From positions 4,154,001-4,218,000 of the forward strand of contig NZ_CP110636.1 of NCBI RefSeq assembly GCF_026153355.1: DNA of 64,000 nucleotides, in the 5' to 3' direction. The notes beneath the pieces are model-generated. The model had not been told where the DNA came from, did no database searches, and saw only the letters and a program-made list of their open reading frames with translations. Source of the stretch: Streptomyces endophytica (lineage in GTDB: Bacteria; Actinomycetota; Actinomycetes; Streptomycetales; Streptomycetaceae). The translations under genes and the position numbers were made by a program. Positions 37,241 through 46,458 of the stretch are shown here, piece by piece (position 1 is the first letter of the stretch; each line of letters begins with the position of its first letter).

Positions 37241-37657
37241 TCAGACCGTCTCGGGCTCGGGGTCCGGTTCGGTGAGAAGCGGGTAGACCCCGTTCTCGTC
37301 GTGGTCCTCGCGGCCGGTGACCGGCGGGTTGAAGACGCACAGGCAGCGGAAGTCCTGCTTGATCCGCATGGTGTGCTTCTCATGCCCGTCGAGCAGGTAC
37401 ATCACGCCGGGCGTGATGAGGTGCTTCTCGCCGGTCTCGTCGTTGGTCAGCTCGGCCTCGCCCTCGACGCAGACGACGGCCTCGATGTGGTTGGCGTACC
37501 ACATCGACGTCTCGGTGCCGGCGTACAGGACGGTCTCGTGCAGCGAGAAGCCGACCCGCTCCTTGGCGAGCACGATGCGCTTGCTCTCCCAGGTGCCGGA
37601 CTTGGACTTGACGTGGCGGTCGGTGCCTTCGATGTCCTTGAAGGAGCGGACGATCAC
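37241..37657 (-). CDS. ectC: ectoine synthase
   Basis: A 138-residue cupin that cyclises N-gamma-acetyl-diaminobutyrate to ectoine. The cupin core is visible (TSMWYANHIEAVVCVEGEAEL near residue 50 and MYLLDGHEKHTMRI near 86). GTG start at 37657. The C-terminal tail is acidic, as is common for this enzyme. It lies 49 bp after ectB and 96 bp before ectD. Confidence 0.97.
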   Translation of the reverse strand: MIVRSFKDIEGTDRHVKSKSGTWESKRIVLAKERVGFSLHETVLYAGTETSMWYANHIEAVVCVEGEAELTNDETGEKHLITPGVMYLLDGHEKHTMRIKQDFRCLCVFNPPVTGREDHDENGVYPLLTEPDPEPETV

Positions 37658-37706
37658 GGTGCGGGCTGCCTTTCTGTCGTGACTGTGGTGCGGTGCGGAA
37701 CGCCGG

Positions 37707-38975
37707 TCAGGCGCAGTCGCGGACCGCGCGGCCGAGGATGCGCAGACCCTCGTCCAGTTCCTCGGGGGTGGTGGTCAGGGCCGGCAGCAGCTTGACGACC
37801 TCGCTCTGCGGACCGGAGGTCTCGATCAGCAGGCCCAGTTCGAAGGCGCGCGCGGCGATCTTCCCCGCGAGGTCCTTGTCGTTGCACTCCAGGCCCCACA
37901 CCAGACCGCGGCCCCGGTACTCGGCGAAGGCGCCGGGGTTCTCCTCGACGATCGCCTTCAGGTGCGCTTCGACGATCTCACCGCGGGCCAGGGTCTGCTT
38001 CTCCATCTGACCGTCGGCCCAGTAGGTGTCGAGCGCCGCGGCGGCCGTGACGAACGCCGGGTTGTTGCCGCGGAAGGTGCCGTTGTGCTCGCCCGGCTCC
38101 CAGATGTCCAGCTCCGGCTTGAACAGGGTGAGCGCGAGCGGCAGGCCGTAGCCGCTGATGGACTTCGAGACGGTGACGATGTCCGGCACGATGCCCGCCT
38201 CCTCGAAGGAGAAGAAGGCACCCGTACGGCCGCAGCCCATCTGGATGTCGTCGACGATCAGCAGCATGTCCTGGCGCTCGCACAGGGCGGCCAGGGCGCG
38301 CAGCCACTCGGCGCGGGCGACGTTGATGCCGCCCTCGCCCTGCACGGTCTCCACGATCACCGCGGCGGGCTTGTTCAGACCGGAGCCCTGGTCCTCCAGC
38401 AGCCGCTCGAACCACAGGAAGTCCGGGGTCTGGCCGTCGAGGTAGTTGTCGAACGGCATCGGGGTGCCGTGCACCAGCGGGATGCCGGCGCCGGCCCGCT
38501 TCATGGAGTTGCCGGTGACCGCGAGGGCGCCCAGCGACATGCCGTGGAAGGCGTTGGTGAAGGACACGATCGACTCGCGGCCCTTGACCTTACGGGCCAG
38601 TTTCAGCGCGGCCTCGACCGAGTTGGCGCCCGTCGGGCCCGGGAACATGACCTTGTAGGGCAGGTCGCGCGGCCGCAGGATGATGTTCTGGAACGACTCC
38701 AGGAACGCCCGCTTGGCCGTGGTGGACATGTCCAGGCCGTGGGTGATGCCGTCCCGCTCGATGTAGTCGATCAGGGCGCGTTTGAGGACCGGGTTGTTGT
38801 GCCCGTAGTTGAGCGACCCGGCGCCGGCGAAGAAGTCGAGGTAGGTGTGGCCGTCCTCGTCGGTGATGCGGCTGCCCTGCGCGCGGTCGAAGACGGTGGG
38901 CCAGCCACGGCAGTAGCTGCGCACCTCCGACTCCACGGTCTCGAAGACGCTCAGATCGGGCTGGGTGATGGTCAC
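37707..38975 (-). CDS. ectB: diaminobutyrate-2-oxoglutarate transaminase
   Basis: A 422-residue class III aminotransferase that makes L-2,4-diaminobutyrate from aspartate semialdehyde and glutamate. The cofactor motif LLIVDDIQMGCGRTG is near residue 220 and the PLP lysine is in VTVSKSISGYGLP near 260. The GTG at 38975 follows an AGGAG site. The protein is intact and of the usual length. Confidence 0.97.
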   Translation of the reverse strand: MTITQPDLSVFETVESEVRSYCRGWPTVFDRAQGSRITDEDGHTYLDFFAGAGSLNYGHNNPVLKRALIDYIERDGITHGLDMSTTAKRAFLESFQNIILRPRDLPYKVMFPGPTGANSVEAALKLARKVKGRESIVSFTNAFHGMSLGALAVTGNSMKRAGAGIPLVHGTPMPFDNYLDGQTPDFLWFERLLEDQGSGLNKPAAVIVETVQGEGGINVARAEWLRALAALCERQDMLLIVDDIQMGCGRTGAFFSFEEAGIVPDIVTVSKSISGYGLPLALTLFKPELDIWEPGEHNGTFRGNNPAFVTAAAALDTYWADGQMEKQTLARGEIVEAHLKAIVEENPGAFAEYRGRGLVWGLECNDKDLAGKIAARAFELGLLIETSGPQSEVVKLLPALTTTPEELDEGLRILGRAVRDCA

Positions 38976-39102
38976 AGCATGCTCCTGGGAGATGAGTGCG
39001 AGAGGCGGAAGAAGTCTGTTGGGGGCTGGGCGGCGCCGGCGGTTCGAGGGGGTACCGATGCCGCACGGCCGTCGCGGCGGCGCTGCCGCGCGGCCCTGGG
39101 GA

Positions 39103-39668
39103 CTAGGGCACGGGCCGGGCCGGGGGCTCGAACGGGCCGATGAGGTGCAGCACCTCCGGCTCGTGGCCCTGCTCGGGGAACAGCCCGGCGTCGAAGAGCA
39201 CCTCGCGCTCGACCGGCACGGAGTGCCGCTCGCCGAAGGACGCGAACAGCCGGTTGGAGGCGGCGTTGTCGGGGGTGATGGTGGTTTCGACGAAACGGAT
39301 GCCCAGCTCTTCCCGGGCACGGTTGGTCACCCCGTCCAGGAGGGCGGCCGCCAGCCCCCGGCCCGGTGCGCCGCGTCGACGGCGACCTGCCAGACGACGA
39401 GGGTCTCGGGGCGTTCGGGACGGATGTAGCCGGTCAGGAAGGCGGCCGGCTCGCCCTCCGCGTCGCGCGCGACGACGGAGGTGGCGGCGAAGTCCCGACA
39501 CCACAGGAGGTAGCTGTACGAGGAGTTCAGGTCCAGCGCCTTGGAGTCGCGGGCGATGCGCCAGATCGCGGCTCCGTCCTCCACGCGGGGGGTGTCGAGC
39601 TTGAAGCCCTCCGGAAATTCTCCGATATCGCTACGGGCACCTGCATGGTCTGCTTGTGCGGCGGTCAT
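39103..39668 (-). CDS. ectA: diaminobutyrate acetyltransferase, one-base frameshift
   Basis: A GNAT acetyltransferase of about 188 residues for the second ectoine step. The N-terminus (GFKLDTPRVEDGAAIWRIARD, then LDLNSSYSYLLWCRDF) starts at the ATG at 39668. The acetyl-CoA site (VDAAHRGRGLAAALLDG) is split where a run at 39362-39364 has lost one base. The remainder (FVETTITPDNAASNRLFASFG) is normal. The leader is unusually AT-rich, with GGTAAATTTAATTTCC directly before the ATG and no clear ribosome-binding site. Confidence 0.9.
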
Positions 39669-40235
39669 GGAAATTAAATTTACCCAGGGAAAAAGGAAAT
39701 TGCATCGCGGGCAGGGGTTACGTCGGGCCGCCTGATGTGTTATCGCGCGGGGGCGCCCGGGCGCGCGACGTCGAGGCGGGTTGCCCCCATTTGACCGGGA
39801 AGTACGGGGCGAAACGGACGTGCTGTGGAGTCGGTCACAGGTCCGTAACGCCCGCGAGATCGGTCCGAATTACGGGCTTGGGCGCTAGCGGAATCTTGGC
39901 GTTTGAGCTGCGGAAAAGCGGGCAGAAGAAGACGGGAAGCTACACCCGAAGAAATTGGGAATTCGCCACCGGAGACCCTGGCGCAAGGCCCCGGAAAAGC
40001 TGTGCGGCACATCCATGAGAAGCATCGCAAGAACATGCGCCAAGAAACGGGCGCGGGGCTTTTTGGGAAACACTGCGGCAATAGGCGCCTACCCGGCGTC
40101 GGGGACGTGCGGGCGACCGTCCCGGGCGGGCCGTCCGCACCGCCGCTCCCGCCCGTCGGCCGCGTCCCCGGCCGCCCGGCCGGCGCGGTGACCGCCGGCT
40201 CCGGCGGAGGCGCCGGCGCCGCCTAGAGTGCCGGT
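39669..40235. other. 567-bp intergenic region upstream of ectA
   Basis: This gap separates ectA from the divergent amidohydrolase. About 39840-40080 is clearly lower in GC than its surroundings. Open frames here lack Streptomyces third-position bias and ribosome-binding sites, so I call no gene. The ectA end has an A/T-rich stretch, probably its promoter. The last 12 bases before 40236 hold a TAGAGT -10 box (40224-40229) for a leaderless amidohydrolase transcript. Confidence 0.5.
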
Positions 40236-41336
40236 ATGACGTCCATGAGTGAAGGTGCGGTGCTGCACCTCAAGGGGAGGGTCCTCGTCGGACCGGACGA
40301 CGTGCGCGACGAGCTGTGGGTGGTCGGCGGGCGGGTGACCTACGACCGGCCGGCCCTGGCACGCGATGCCATCAGCGTGCAGGGCTGGGCGCTGCCCGGC
40401 CTGGTCGACGCGCACTGCCACGTGGGGCTGGACGCGCACGGCCCGGTGGACGCCCCCACCAGCGAGAAGCAGGCGCTCACCGACCGTGACGCCGGCACCC
40501 TGCTGATCCGGGACGCCGGGTCACCCTCCGACACCCGCTGGGTCGACGACCGCGCGGACCTGCCGAAGATCATCCGGGCCGGCCGGCACATCGCCCGCAC
40601 CAAGCGGTACATCCGCAACTACGCCCATGAGATCGAGCCCGAGGACCTGGTCGCCTACGTCGCCCAGGAGGCCCGCCGCGGCGACGGCTGGGTCAAGCTC
40701 GTCGGCGACTGGATCGACCGCTCCACCGGCGACCTGGGGGCCTGCTGGCCCAAGGGCGCGGTCGAGGCGGCCATCGCGGAGGCGCACCGCCTGGGCGCCC
40801 GGGTCACCGCGCACTGCTTCGCCGAGGAGACCCTCGCCCCGCTCGTCGAGGCCGGTATCGACTGCATCGAGCACGCCACCGGGCTCACCGAAGAGACCAT
40901 CCCGCTGTTCGCCCAGCGCGGGGTCGCCATCGTCCCCACCCTCGTCAACATCGCCACCTTCCCGCGCCTGGCGGACGCCGGCGCCGGGAAGTTCCCGCGC
41001 TGGGCGGACCACATGCGCCGGCTGCACGACCGCCGCTACGACACCGTCCGGGCCGCCTACGACGCCGGGGTGCCCGTCTTCGCCGGCACCGACGCGGGCG
41101 GCTCGCTGGCGCACGGCCTGGTCGCGGACGAGGTCCTCGAACTGACCCGGGCCGGGCTGCCGGCCCGCGCCGCGCTCTCGGCCACCACCTGGGGCGCCCG
41201 CGACTGGCTCGGCCGCCCGGGCCTCACCGAGGGCGCCCCGGCGGACCTGGTCGTCTACGAGAGCGATCCGCGCGAGGACGTCCGGGTGCTGGCCGCGCCG
41301 CGCCGGGTGGTGCTGCGCGGGCAGATCGTGGGCTGA
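40236..41336 (+). CDS. amidohydrolase-family metal-dependent hydrolase
   Basis: A 366-residue enzyme of the imidazolonepropionase/prolidase-like amidohydrolase group. The first metal-site HxH is in GLVDAHCHVGLD near residue 57, further ligands are in ARVTAHCFAEET near 190 and CIEHATGL near 212, and the catalytic Asp is in VFAGTDAGGSLAHG near 285. The substrate is unknown. The ATG at 40236 lies 6 nt after TAGAGT with no ribosome-binding site, consistent with a leaderless mRNA. Confidence 0.9.
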   Translation: MTSMSEGAVLHLKGRVLVGPDDVRDELWVVGGRVTYDRPALARDAISVQGWALPGLVDAHCHVGLDAHGPVDAPTSEKQALTDRDAGTLLIRDAGSPSDTRWVDDRADLPKIIRAGRHIARTKRYIRNYAHEIEPEDLVAYVAQEARRGDGWVKLVGDWIDRSTGDLGACWPKGAVEAAIAEAHRLGARVTAHCFAEETLAPLVEAGIDCIEHATGLTEETIPLFAQRGVAIVPTLVNIATFPRLADAGAGKFPRWADHMRRLHDRRYDTVRAAYDAGVPVFAGTDAGGSLAHGLVADEVLELTRAGLPARAALSATTWGARDWLGRPGLTEGAPADLVVYESDPREDVRVLAAPRRVVLRGQIVG

Positions 41337-41357
41337 GACACCTCCTCGGGCCCGGAG

Positions 41358-42353
41358 CTACCTCCGGCGGGCCATCCAGGCCGCCACCACCGCGCCCGAG
41401 ACGTTGTGCCACACCGAGAAGACCGCCGCGGGCAGTGCCGCGGCCGGGCTGAAGTGGGCGGTGGCCAGCGAGGCGGCCAGCCCTGAGTTCTGCATGCCGA
41501 CCTCGAAGGCCATCGCCCGGCTCGCCGGCCCGCCGAGCCGGGCCAGGCGGCCCGCGGCGTGCCCCAGCGCCAGCCCGAGGCCGTTGTGCAGCACCACGGC
41601 CAGCAGCACCGGCACCGCCGCCTCCTTGATCGCCGGCGCGCTGCCGGAGACCACGACCAGGACGATCACCGCGATGGTCGCCGCGGACAGCCAGGGCAGT
41701 GCCCGCAGCGCACGGTCCACGAACCGGCCCGCGAGCAGCCGGACCAGCAGGCCGGCCACGACGGGCAGCAGGACCGTCTTCAGGATGTCGGTCACCATGC
41801 CCCCGGCGTCCACGGCCAGGAACTGCCCGGCGAGCAGCAGCGTCAGCGCCGGCGTGATCAGCGGCGCGAGCACCGTCGAGACCGTCGCCACCGACACGGA
41901 CAGCGCGACGTCGCCGCGGGCCAGGAACGTCACGACGTTGGACGCGGTCCCGCTGGGCGCGCAGCCGACGAGGATCACCCCGGCCGCGAGCTGCGGCGGC
42001 AGGTCCAGCACGGTCGCGATCAGCCAGCCGAGCCCCGGCATGATCACGTAGTGGGCGACCAGGCCCAGCCCCACCGCCCAGGGCCGCCGGGCCACCGCCG
42101 TGAAGTCCGGCGGGGTCAGCGTCAGCCCCATCGTGAACATCACCACGCCGAGCAGCCACGGCACCGCGGGCGCCCAGCCGGTGAAGTGCGCCGGCCACAG
42201 CAGTCCGACCGCCCCCGCGGCGACCACCAGCAGCGGGAAGACGGTGACCGCCCGGCGGGCGGCCCGGTCGGAGGCGGGCAGCTCGCCCGGAGGGGCCGCG
42301 GCCCGCTGCTCCCGCTGTGCGTCCGGGTGCTGGCTGTTCTGCTCGATCGACAC
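41358..42353 (-). CDS. bile acid:sodium symporter (BASS) family transporter
   Basis: A 331-residue membrane protein with about nine or ten hydrophobic segments. The family motifs are LVGCAPSGTASNVVTFLA near residue 135 and AFEVGMQNSGLAASLA near 285. It would import an organic anion with sodium; bacterial members carry pantoate, pyruvate or similar acids, and the cargo here is unknown. It has a 40-residue polar N-terminus. It is convergent with the amidohydrolase (21-bp gap). Confidence 0.9.
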   Translation of the reverse strand: MSIEQNSQHPDAQREQRAAAPPGELPASDRAARRAVTVFPLLVVAAGAVGLLWPAHFTGWAPAVPWLLGVVMFTMGLTLTPPDFTAVARRPWAVGLGLVAHYVIMPGLGWLIATVLDLPPQLAAGVILVGCAPSGTASNVVTFLARGDVALSVSVATVSTVLAPLITPALTLLLAGQFLAVDAGGMVTDILKTVLLPVVAGLLVRLLAGRFVDRALRALPWLSAATIAVIVLVVVSGSAPAIKEAAVPVLLAVVLHNGLGLALGHAAGRLARLGGPASRAMAFEVGMQNSGLAASLATAHFSPAAALPAAVFSVWHNVSGAVVAAWMARRR

Positions 42354-42670
42354 GGCGGCACCCTATCCGGGCTCTTCGTGTACAGGACAACGAGTTCCGG
42401 ATCCTGGACGCGGCCACGATCCGGGCACGCGCGGGCGCGGGCCGGTCAACCGGGATCACCCGCGAGGTGGGGTGACTGGGGCGGGGAGGCGCGGGTGCCG
42501 CGGGAATCGAACCCATGGGCGGAAACCACCCTTTGGGATGAACTGACCTCACGTGGCTGCCCGTTCACCCTCGGTGCGGACACGATGTGCGGGTCGATGT
42601 CGCCGGCCCGCGTGATGTCCCCCATTGGCGCGGCCGGCGGCTCCATTTCTCTCGTGGGGGTTCCACACAC
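42354..42670. other. 317-bp intergenic region with a tRNA T-arm-like motif
   Basis: The gap between the BASS gene and the LAETG gene holds no ORF with coding bias. On the minus strand at 42502-42514 it contains GGGTTCGATTCCC, the tRNA T-loop consensus, but no matching acceptor, D or anticodon arms could be folded. It may be a tRNA remnant or chance. Confidence 0.35.
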
Positions 42671-43711
42671 GTGTCCACCAGTCCCGCCCACTCCTCCGGT
42701 ATGCCCCGGCGCCTGGCCGCGGCCGTCGTCGCCACCGCGCTCACGGCCGGTCCCGCCGTGCTGCTCGGCGCCGCGCCGGCGCACGCCACCGGAGGGCACG
42801 GCCCGGCCCGGGGCAAGGCCGACGCGGTCGTCCTGCGCACCGGCCTGAACGTCGGCCTGCTCAACAAGACGGTCGACGTCCCGCTGAACGCCGTGCTGAA
42901 CGAGGTGCACGCGCCCGCCTCGGCCGGCAAGACCGCGCTCACCGTGCGGCTCGACGGCATCGACCGGGGCCGCCCGTTCACCGTGCTGCGCGCCGACGCC
43001 GCCACCGCCCGCGCCACCACCGACCGCCGGAAGGCCGAGGGCTACGCCAACCTGCTGCACGCCAAGGTGCATCTGCCCGGTCTGCCGCTGCTGTCCCTGA
43101 TCGAGGTCCAGCAGGTCACCGCCAAGGCGGTGTGCGAGGCGGGCCACCGGCCCCGGGCCGAGGCCAACGTCCTCGGTCCCCTCCGCGTCCTGGGCAAGCA
43201 GGTCACGCTCACCGCGGGCGGCACGACGGACGTCAAGGTGCCGGGCGTGGGCGACGTACGGCTGGACCTCTCGCGGAAGAGCGTCACCGGGAAGACCGCC
43301 GCGGGCACCGCGCTCCAGCTGAACGTCTCGGTCAACCCGCTGAAGCTCAACGTCGCCGAGGTGCACGGCCGGGTCACCCTCGTCCGCGCCGGCTGCACCG
43401 CCCCGGACGCCACCACCCCGCCCGGACACGGCGGTTCCGGCGGCACGAGCGGCGGCGGCACCAACGGCGGCACCAACGGCGGCAGCACGGGCGGCGGCAG
43501 CACCAGCGGTGGCGGAGGCCACCAGCCGGCCGGCGGTGGCACCCAGGTCAGTCAGGCCGGTGCCGCGAAGACCGGCCCCGACCTCGCCGAGACCGGCGGC
43601 AGTTCGGCCACCCCGTACCTCGCCGGCGGTGCCGCACTGCTGGTCGCGGCCGGCGCCGGGGCCCTGGTCCTCACCCGCCGGCGTCGCGCCGCCGCCCCGC
43701 AGGGCGGCTGA
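42671..43711 (+). CDS. LAETG sortase-anchored surface protein
   Basis: A 346-residue cell-wall protein. A signal peptide spans about residues 11-38 (MPRRLAAAVVATALTAG, ending APAHA). The middle domain (residues 50-245) is of unknown function with one Cys pair. A Gly/Ser/Thr-rich flexible stalk covers about 255-290, followed by LAETG at 305-309, a hydrophobic helix and RRRR, the full class E sortase signal of Streptomyces. It matches the SCO1860-type LAETG family as I remember it. The start is GTG at 42671, or the ATG ten codons later. Confidence 0.88.
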   Translation: MSTSPAHSSGMPRRLAAAVVATALTAGPAVLLGAAPAHATGGHGPARGKADAVVLRTGLNVGLLNKTVDVPLNAVLNEVHAPASAGKTALTVRLDGIDRGRPFTVLRADAATARATTDRRKAEGYANLLHAKVHLPGLPLLSLIEVQQVTAKAVCEAGHRPRAEANVLGPLRVLGKQVTLTAGGTTDVKVPGVGDVRLDLSRKSVTGKTAAGTALQLNVSVNPLKLNVAEVHGRVTLVRAGCTAPDATTPPGHGGSGGTSGGGTNGGTNGGSTGGGSTSGGGGHQPAGGGTQVSQAGAAKTGPDLAETGGSSATPYLAGGAALLVAAGAGALVLTRRRRAAAPQGG

Positions 43712-43767
43712 CGGCCCCGTACCCCGTGCCGGTGCTGTGGGGGCGTCGGCCGCGGGGTACGGCCCGC

Positions 43768-43811
43768 GGGGTGTGCCGTACGGACCGGAGGCGGCCCGTA
43801 CGGCACACCCC
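43768..43811. terminator. bidirectional terminator between LAETG gene and cob operon
   Basis: GGGGTGTGCCGTACGG (43768-43783) pairs perfectly with 43796-43811 around a 12-nt loop, between two converging stops. Confidence 0.85.
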
Positions 43812-43879
43812 CACCCCCGCCGGGGCCCGTCGGAACGGAAGCGTGGTCCGACGGGACCCGGCGGGCCCGCACCATCCGG

Positions 43880-45008
43880 TCAGCGCAGGACCCCGGCCAG
43901 CGCCGTCACGAACCGGTCGGTGGTGGCCCGGTCCCGTACTGCCAGCCGCAGCCAGTCCGGCCCCAGGCCCGGGAAGGTGTCCCCGCGGCGCACCGCGAAA
44001 CCGCGCGCCCGCAGGCCCTCCCGCACCCCGGCCGCCCCCGGCAGCCGCAGCAGGACGAACGGGCCCGCCGCCGGCCCGGCCACCCGGATCTCCCCGAACT
44101 CGCCCAGCCGGGCCAGCAGATGGGCCCGGTCCCGGGCGATCTCCTCGGCCGCCGCGGCCGCCTCCGCCAGCGCCGCCGGCGCACTGCACGCCTCCGCGGC
44201 GGCCAGCGCCGGACTCGACACCGGCCACAGCGGCTGGGCCCGCTCCAGGTCCGCCACGGTCCCGGGACCGGCCAGGACGTAGCCGACCCGCAGCCCCGCC
44301 AGCCCCCAGGTCTTGGTCAGCGAGCGCAGCACCACCAGCCCCGGCAGATCCGTGCGCCCCGCCAGCGACTCCCGCTCACCGGGCACCGCGTCCATGAACG
44401 CCTCGTCCACCACCAGCGTCCGCCCGGCCGCGCCAGTTGGGCCAGCGCGGTCGCCGGGTGCAGCACCGACGTGGGATTGGTGGGGTTGCCGACCACGACC
44501 AGATCGGCGTCCTCGGGCACCGCGTCCGGATCCAGCCGGAACCCGTCCCGTTCGGCGAGGATCACCCGCTCCACGTCGTGCCCGGCGTCCCGCAGCGCCG
44601 CCTCCGGTTCGGTGAACTGCGGGTGCACCACCACCGGGCGGCGGGCCCGCACGGTCCGCGCCAGCAGCACGAACGCCTCCGCGGCCCCGGACGTCAGCAA
44701 CACCCGCTCCACGGGCAGTCCGTGCCGCACGGCCACCGCCCGGCGCGCCGCCCGCCCGTCCGGATAGGCGGCCAGCGAGTCCAGTGAGGCGGCGAGGTGC
44801 GCCTTGAGCCAGGCCGGGGGAGTGCCGGCCCGTACGTTGACCGCCAGATCCGTCAACCCGTCGCCGTCGCCCCGCACTTCGGCATCGCCGTGGTGCCGCA
44901 GATCGGGCTCGTCCGCCGGGGCGGGGGAGGGACCGGCCGGGACGGCGGCGGGCGCGGCGGGCCGGAGCCGCGCAGCCGGACCGCATCGGTGGGCGCCGGC
45001 ACGTTCAC
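43880..45008 (-). CDS. cobC: cobalamin-pathway aminotransferase/threonine-phosphate decarboxylase-like (CobC), frameshifted
   Basis: A fold-type I PLP enzyme of about 376 residues, similar to L-threonine-O-3-phosphate decarboxylase, which makes the aminopropanol linker of cobalamin. Segments are LTDLAVNVRAGTPPAWL, VVVGNPTNPTSVL, LVVDEAFMDAVPGE and the PLP lysine in SLTKTWGLAGLRVGY. One base is missing near 44420-44426. A second loss near 44936-44942 is likely, since the GTG at 45008, which overlaps the cbiX stop, is in another frame, and two added bases give an exact codon count. It is the last gene of the operon. Confidence 0.78.
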
Positions 45009-45868
45009 CGCTCCCCGGCGCCCGCCGCCACCCGCGCCGGGCCGTACGGGTCCCCGTCGTCCGCCGCCCGGTCGCCGGCCACCGCCGCGCGGTACCGGTC
45101 CACGACCACCTCGGCCACCTCGGGCCCGGTGCCGAGCACCTGGGCGCCGAACACCTCGATGTCCGGATGCGCCGCGGCCCAGCCCTCGGTCTGCATCCAC
45201 AGCCGCTCCACCTGCCCGTCGGCGAAGAAGGCGTAGGGCAGGACCACGACCCTGGCCGGGCCGGCCGCGCCCGGGACCGGCCCGGCCAGCGCCCGGCAGC
45301 GGTCCAGCCCGGCCGGCACGTCCGGCGCGGTCTGCCCGACGAACGCGGTCTCCACGCCCGCGAATCCGCGCCCCTCCCACAGCAGCCGCGCGGCCCGTGC
45401 CACCTCGGCATTGGCGTGCGGATCGCTCGCCCCGCGGCCCACCAGCAGCACGGTGGTCCGGGCCCGGTCCTGCGGCGTACGGGAGCCGGCGCCCAGCGCC
45501 TCCTCCAGCCGCCGCTCCAGCACGTCCAGCAGCCGCGGGTCCGGGCCGGGTGCGGCGGCGCAGACCTGGCGCAGGTCCGGGTGCCCGGCGGCCGCGCGCG
45601 CCAGCGCCGCGGGCAGGGTCTCGGTGCCCGCACCGGTCGGCGCCAACAGCAGCGGCACCGCGACGAGTTCGGTCACCCCCTGCCCGGCCAGCCCGTCCAC
45701 GGCGCCGGCCAGCGGCATCGGCGAACCCGGGGCGCCGAAGAACCCGCCGGCGACCGGGACCTCGGGGTGCCGCTCGCCGACCGCGCGCACCAGCGCGCGC
45801 AGGGCCTCGGCCGCGTCGTCGTCACGGGCGCCGTGACCGGCGATGAGCAGTGCGGGAGGGGTGGTCAC
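45005..45868 (-). CDS. cbiX: sirohydrochlorin chelatase (CbiX family)
   Basis: A 287-residue chelatase with two tandem CbiX/CbiK-like halves. The catalytic His is in LLIAGHGARDDDAAEALR near residue 11, and the second-half counterpart is VLLVGRGASDPHANAEVARA near 140. It would insert cobalt (or iron) into sirohydrochlorin. It is coupled by overlapping codons to cobE upstream and to the CobC gene downstream. Confidence 0.85.
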   Translation of the reverse strand: MTTPPALLIAGHGARDDDAAEALRALVRAVGERHPEVPVAGGFFGAPGSPMPLAGAVDGLAGQGVTELVAVPLLLAPTGAGTETLPAALARAAAGHPDLRQVCAAAPGPDPRLLDVLERRLEEALGAGSRTPQDRARTTVLLVGRGASDPHANAEVARAARLLWEGRGFAGVETAFVGQTAPDVPAGLDRCRALAGPVPGAAGPARVVVLPYAFFADGQVERLWMQTEGWAAAHPDIEVFGAQVLGTGPEVAEVVVDRYRAAVAGDRAADDGDPYGPARVAAGAGER

Positions 45869-46458
45869 GGGGTCTCCTTGCTACCGGTGTCTTCGCCGTC
45901 GGGCGCCTTGTCGTCGATGACCGGCCGCCGCCGCTCGGTGCCACGGTGGGGTGGGTCGGGGGAGGTCATGACGATATCGGCACCGGGCGCGGGGGCGGCG
46001 GCCGCTCCCTCCCTACCAGCGGTAAGCGCACCGTGGGGTGTTACTGCCGCCAGGGCGAGCGCACAGGTCGCCCGGCCCGCCGGCGACTTCCGCTTGCCGG
46101 CGACCAGTTCGGCACCCGGCCCGGCGGCCAGCAGCGCGGCCGCCTCGGCGACGCCCGGCGTCCCGGCGGCCGCCGCCACCACCGCGGAGGGATCCGGCAC
46201 CGGCACGGCCGCCAGCGCCGCCGCCGGGAACGACCACAACGGCACCCCCAGCCGCCGCGCCGCCTCCGCCAGTCCGGGCTCGTCCGCCTTCGCCGCCACC
46301 GTCGCCAGCGCCAGCACCGGGCGCCCGGCACAGCCCGCCGCCGTGCGCGCCGCCGCGATCAGCTCCAGGACCTCGGACGCCGGTACCCCGCGGCGCGCCC
46401 CCACGCCCACCACCAGGGCCGCCGGCCCGCCCCGTACACCGGCCGTCCGGCGCCTCAT
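45865..46458 (-). CDS. cobE: CobE/CbiG C-terminal-like cobalamin protein
   Basis: A 197-residue protein of the CobE/GbiG fold (ALVVGVGARRGVPASEVLELI near residue 12, then LATVAAKADEPGLAEAARRLG and the GVAEAAALLAAG segment). CobE-type proteins act at the precorrin-5/ring-contraction stage, often fused to methyltransferases. Here the domain stands alone. The C-terminal 60 residues are a low-complexity acidic tail. ATGA overlaps join it to genes on both sides. Confidence 0.8.
   Translation of the reverse strand: MRRRTAGVRGGPAALVVGVGARRGVPASEVLELIAAARTAAGCAGRPVLALATVAAKADEPGLAEAARRLGVPLWSFPAAALAAVPVPDPSAVVAAAAGTPGVAEAAALLAAGPGAELVAGKRKSPAGRATCALALAAVTPHGALTAGREGAAAAPAPGADIVMTSPDPPHRGTERRRPVIDDKAPDGEDTGSKETP

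Noticed and set aside
39740..40226. Several 60-120-codon frames in the ectA upstream gap
   Set aside because: Codon use lacks the strong G/C third-position bias of every real gene here, and no ribosome-binding sites fit.
42460..42600. Possible minus-strand tRNA (selenocysteine-like) because of GGGTTCGATTCCC at 42502-42514
   Set aside because: No acceptor, D or anticodon arm could be paired with the T-arm, the T-stem itself has a mismatch, and no CTTCAAA-type anticodon loop is present. It may be a remnant, but it is not a supportable tRNA.
43400..43520. Gly/Ser/Thr triplet-like repeats as a tandem-repeat locus
   Set aside because: They encode the flexible stalk of the LAETG surface protein and need no further explanation.
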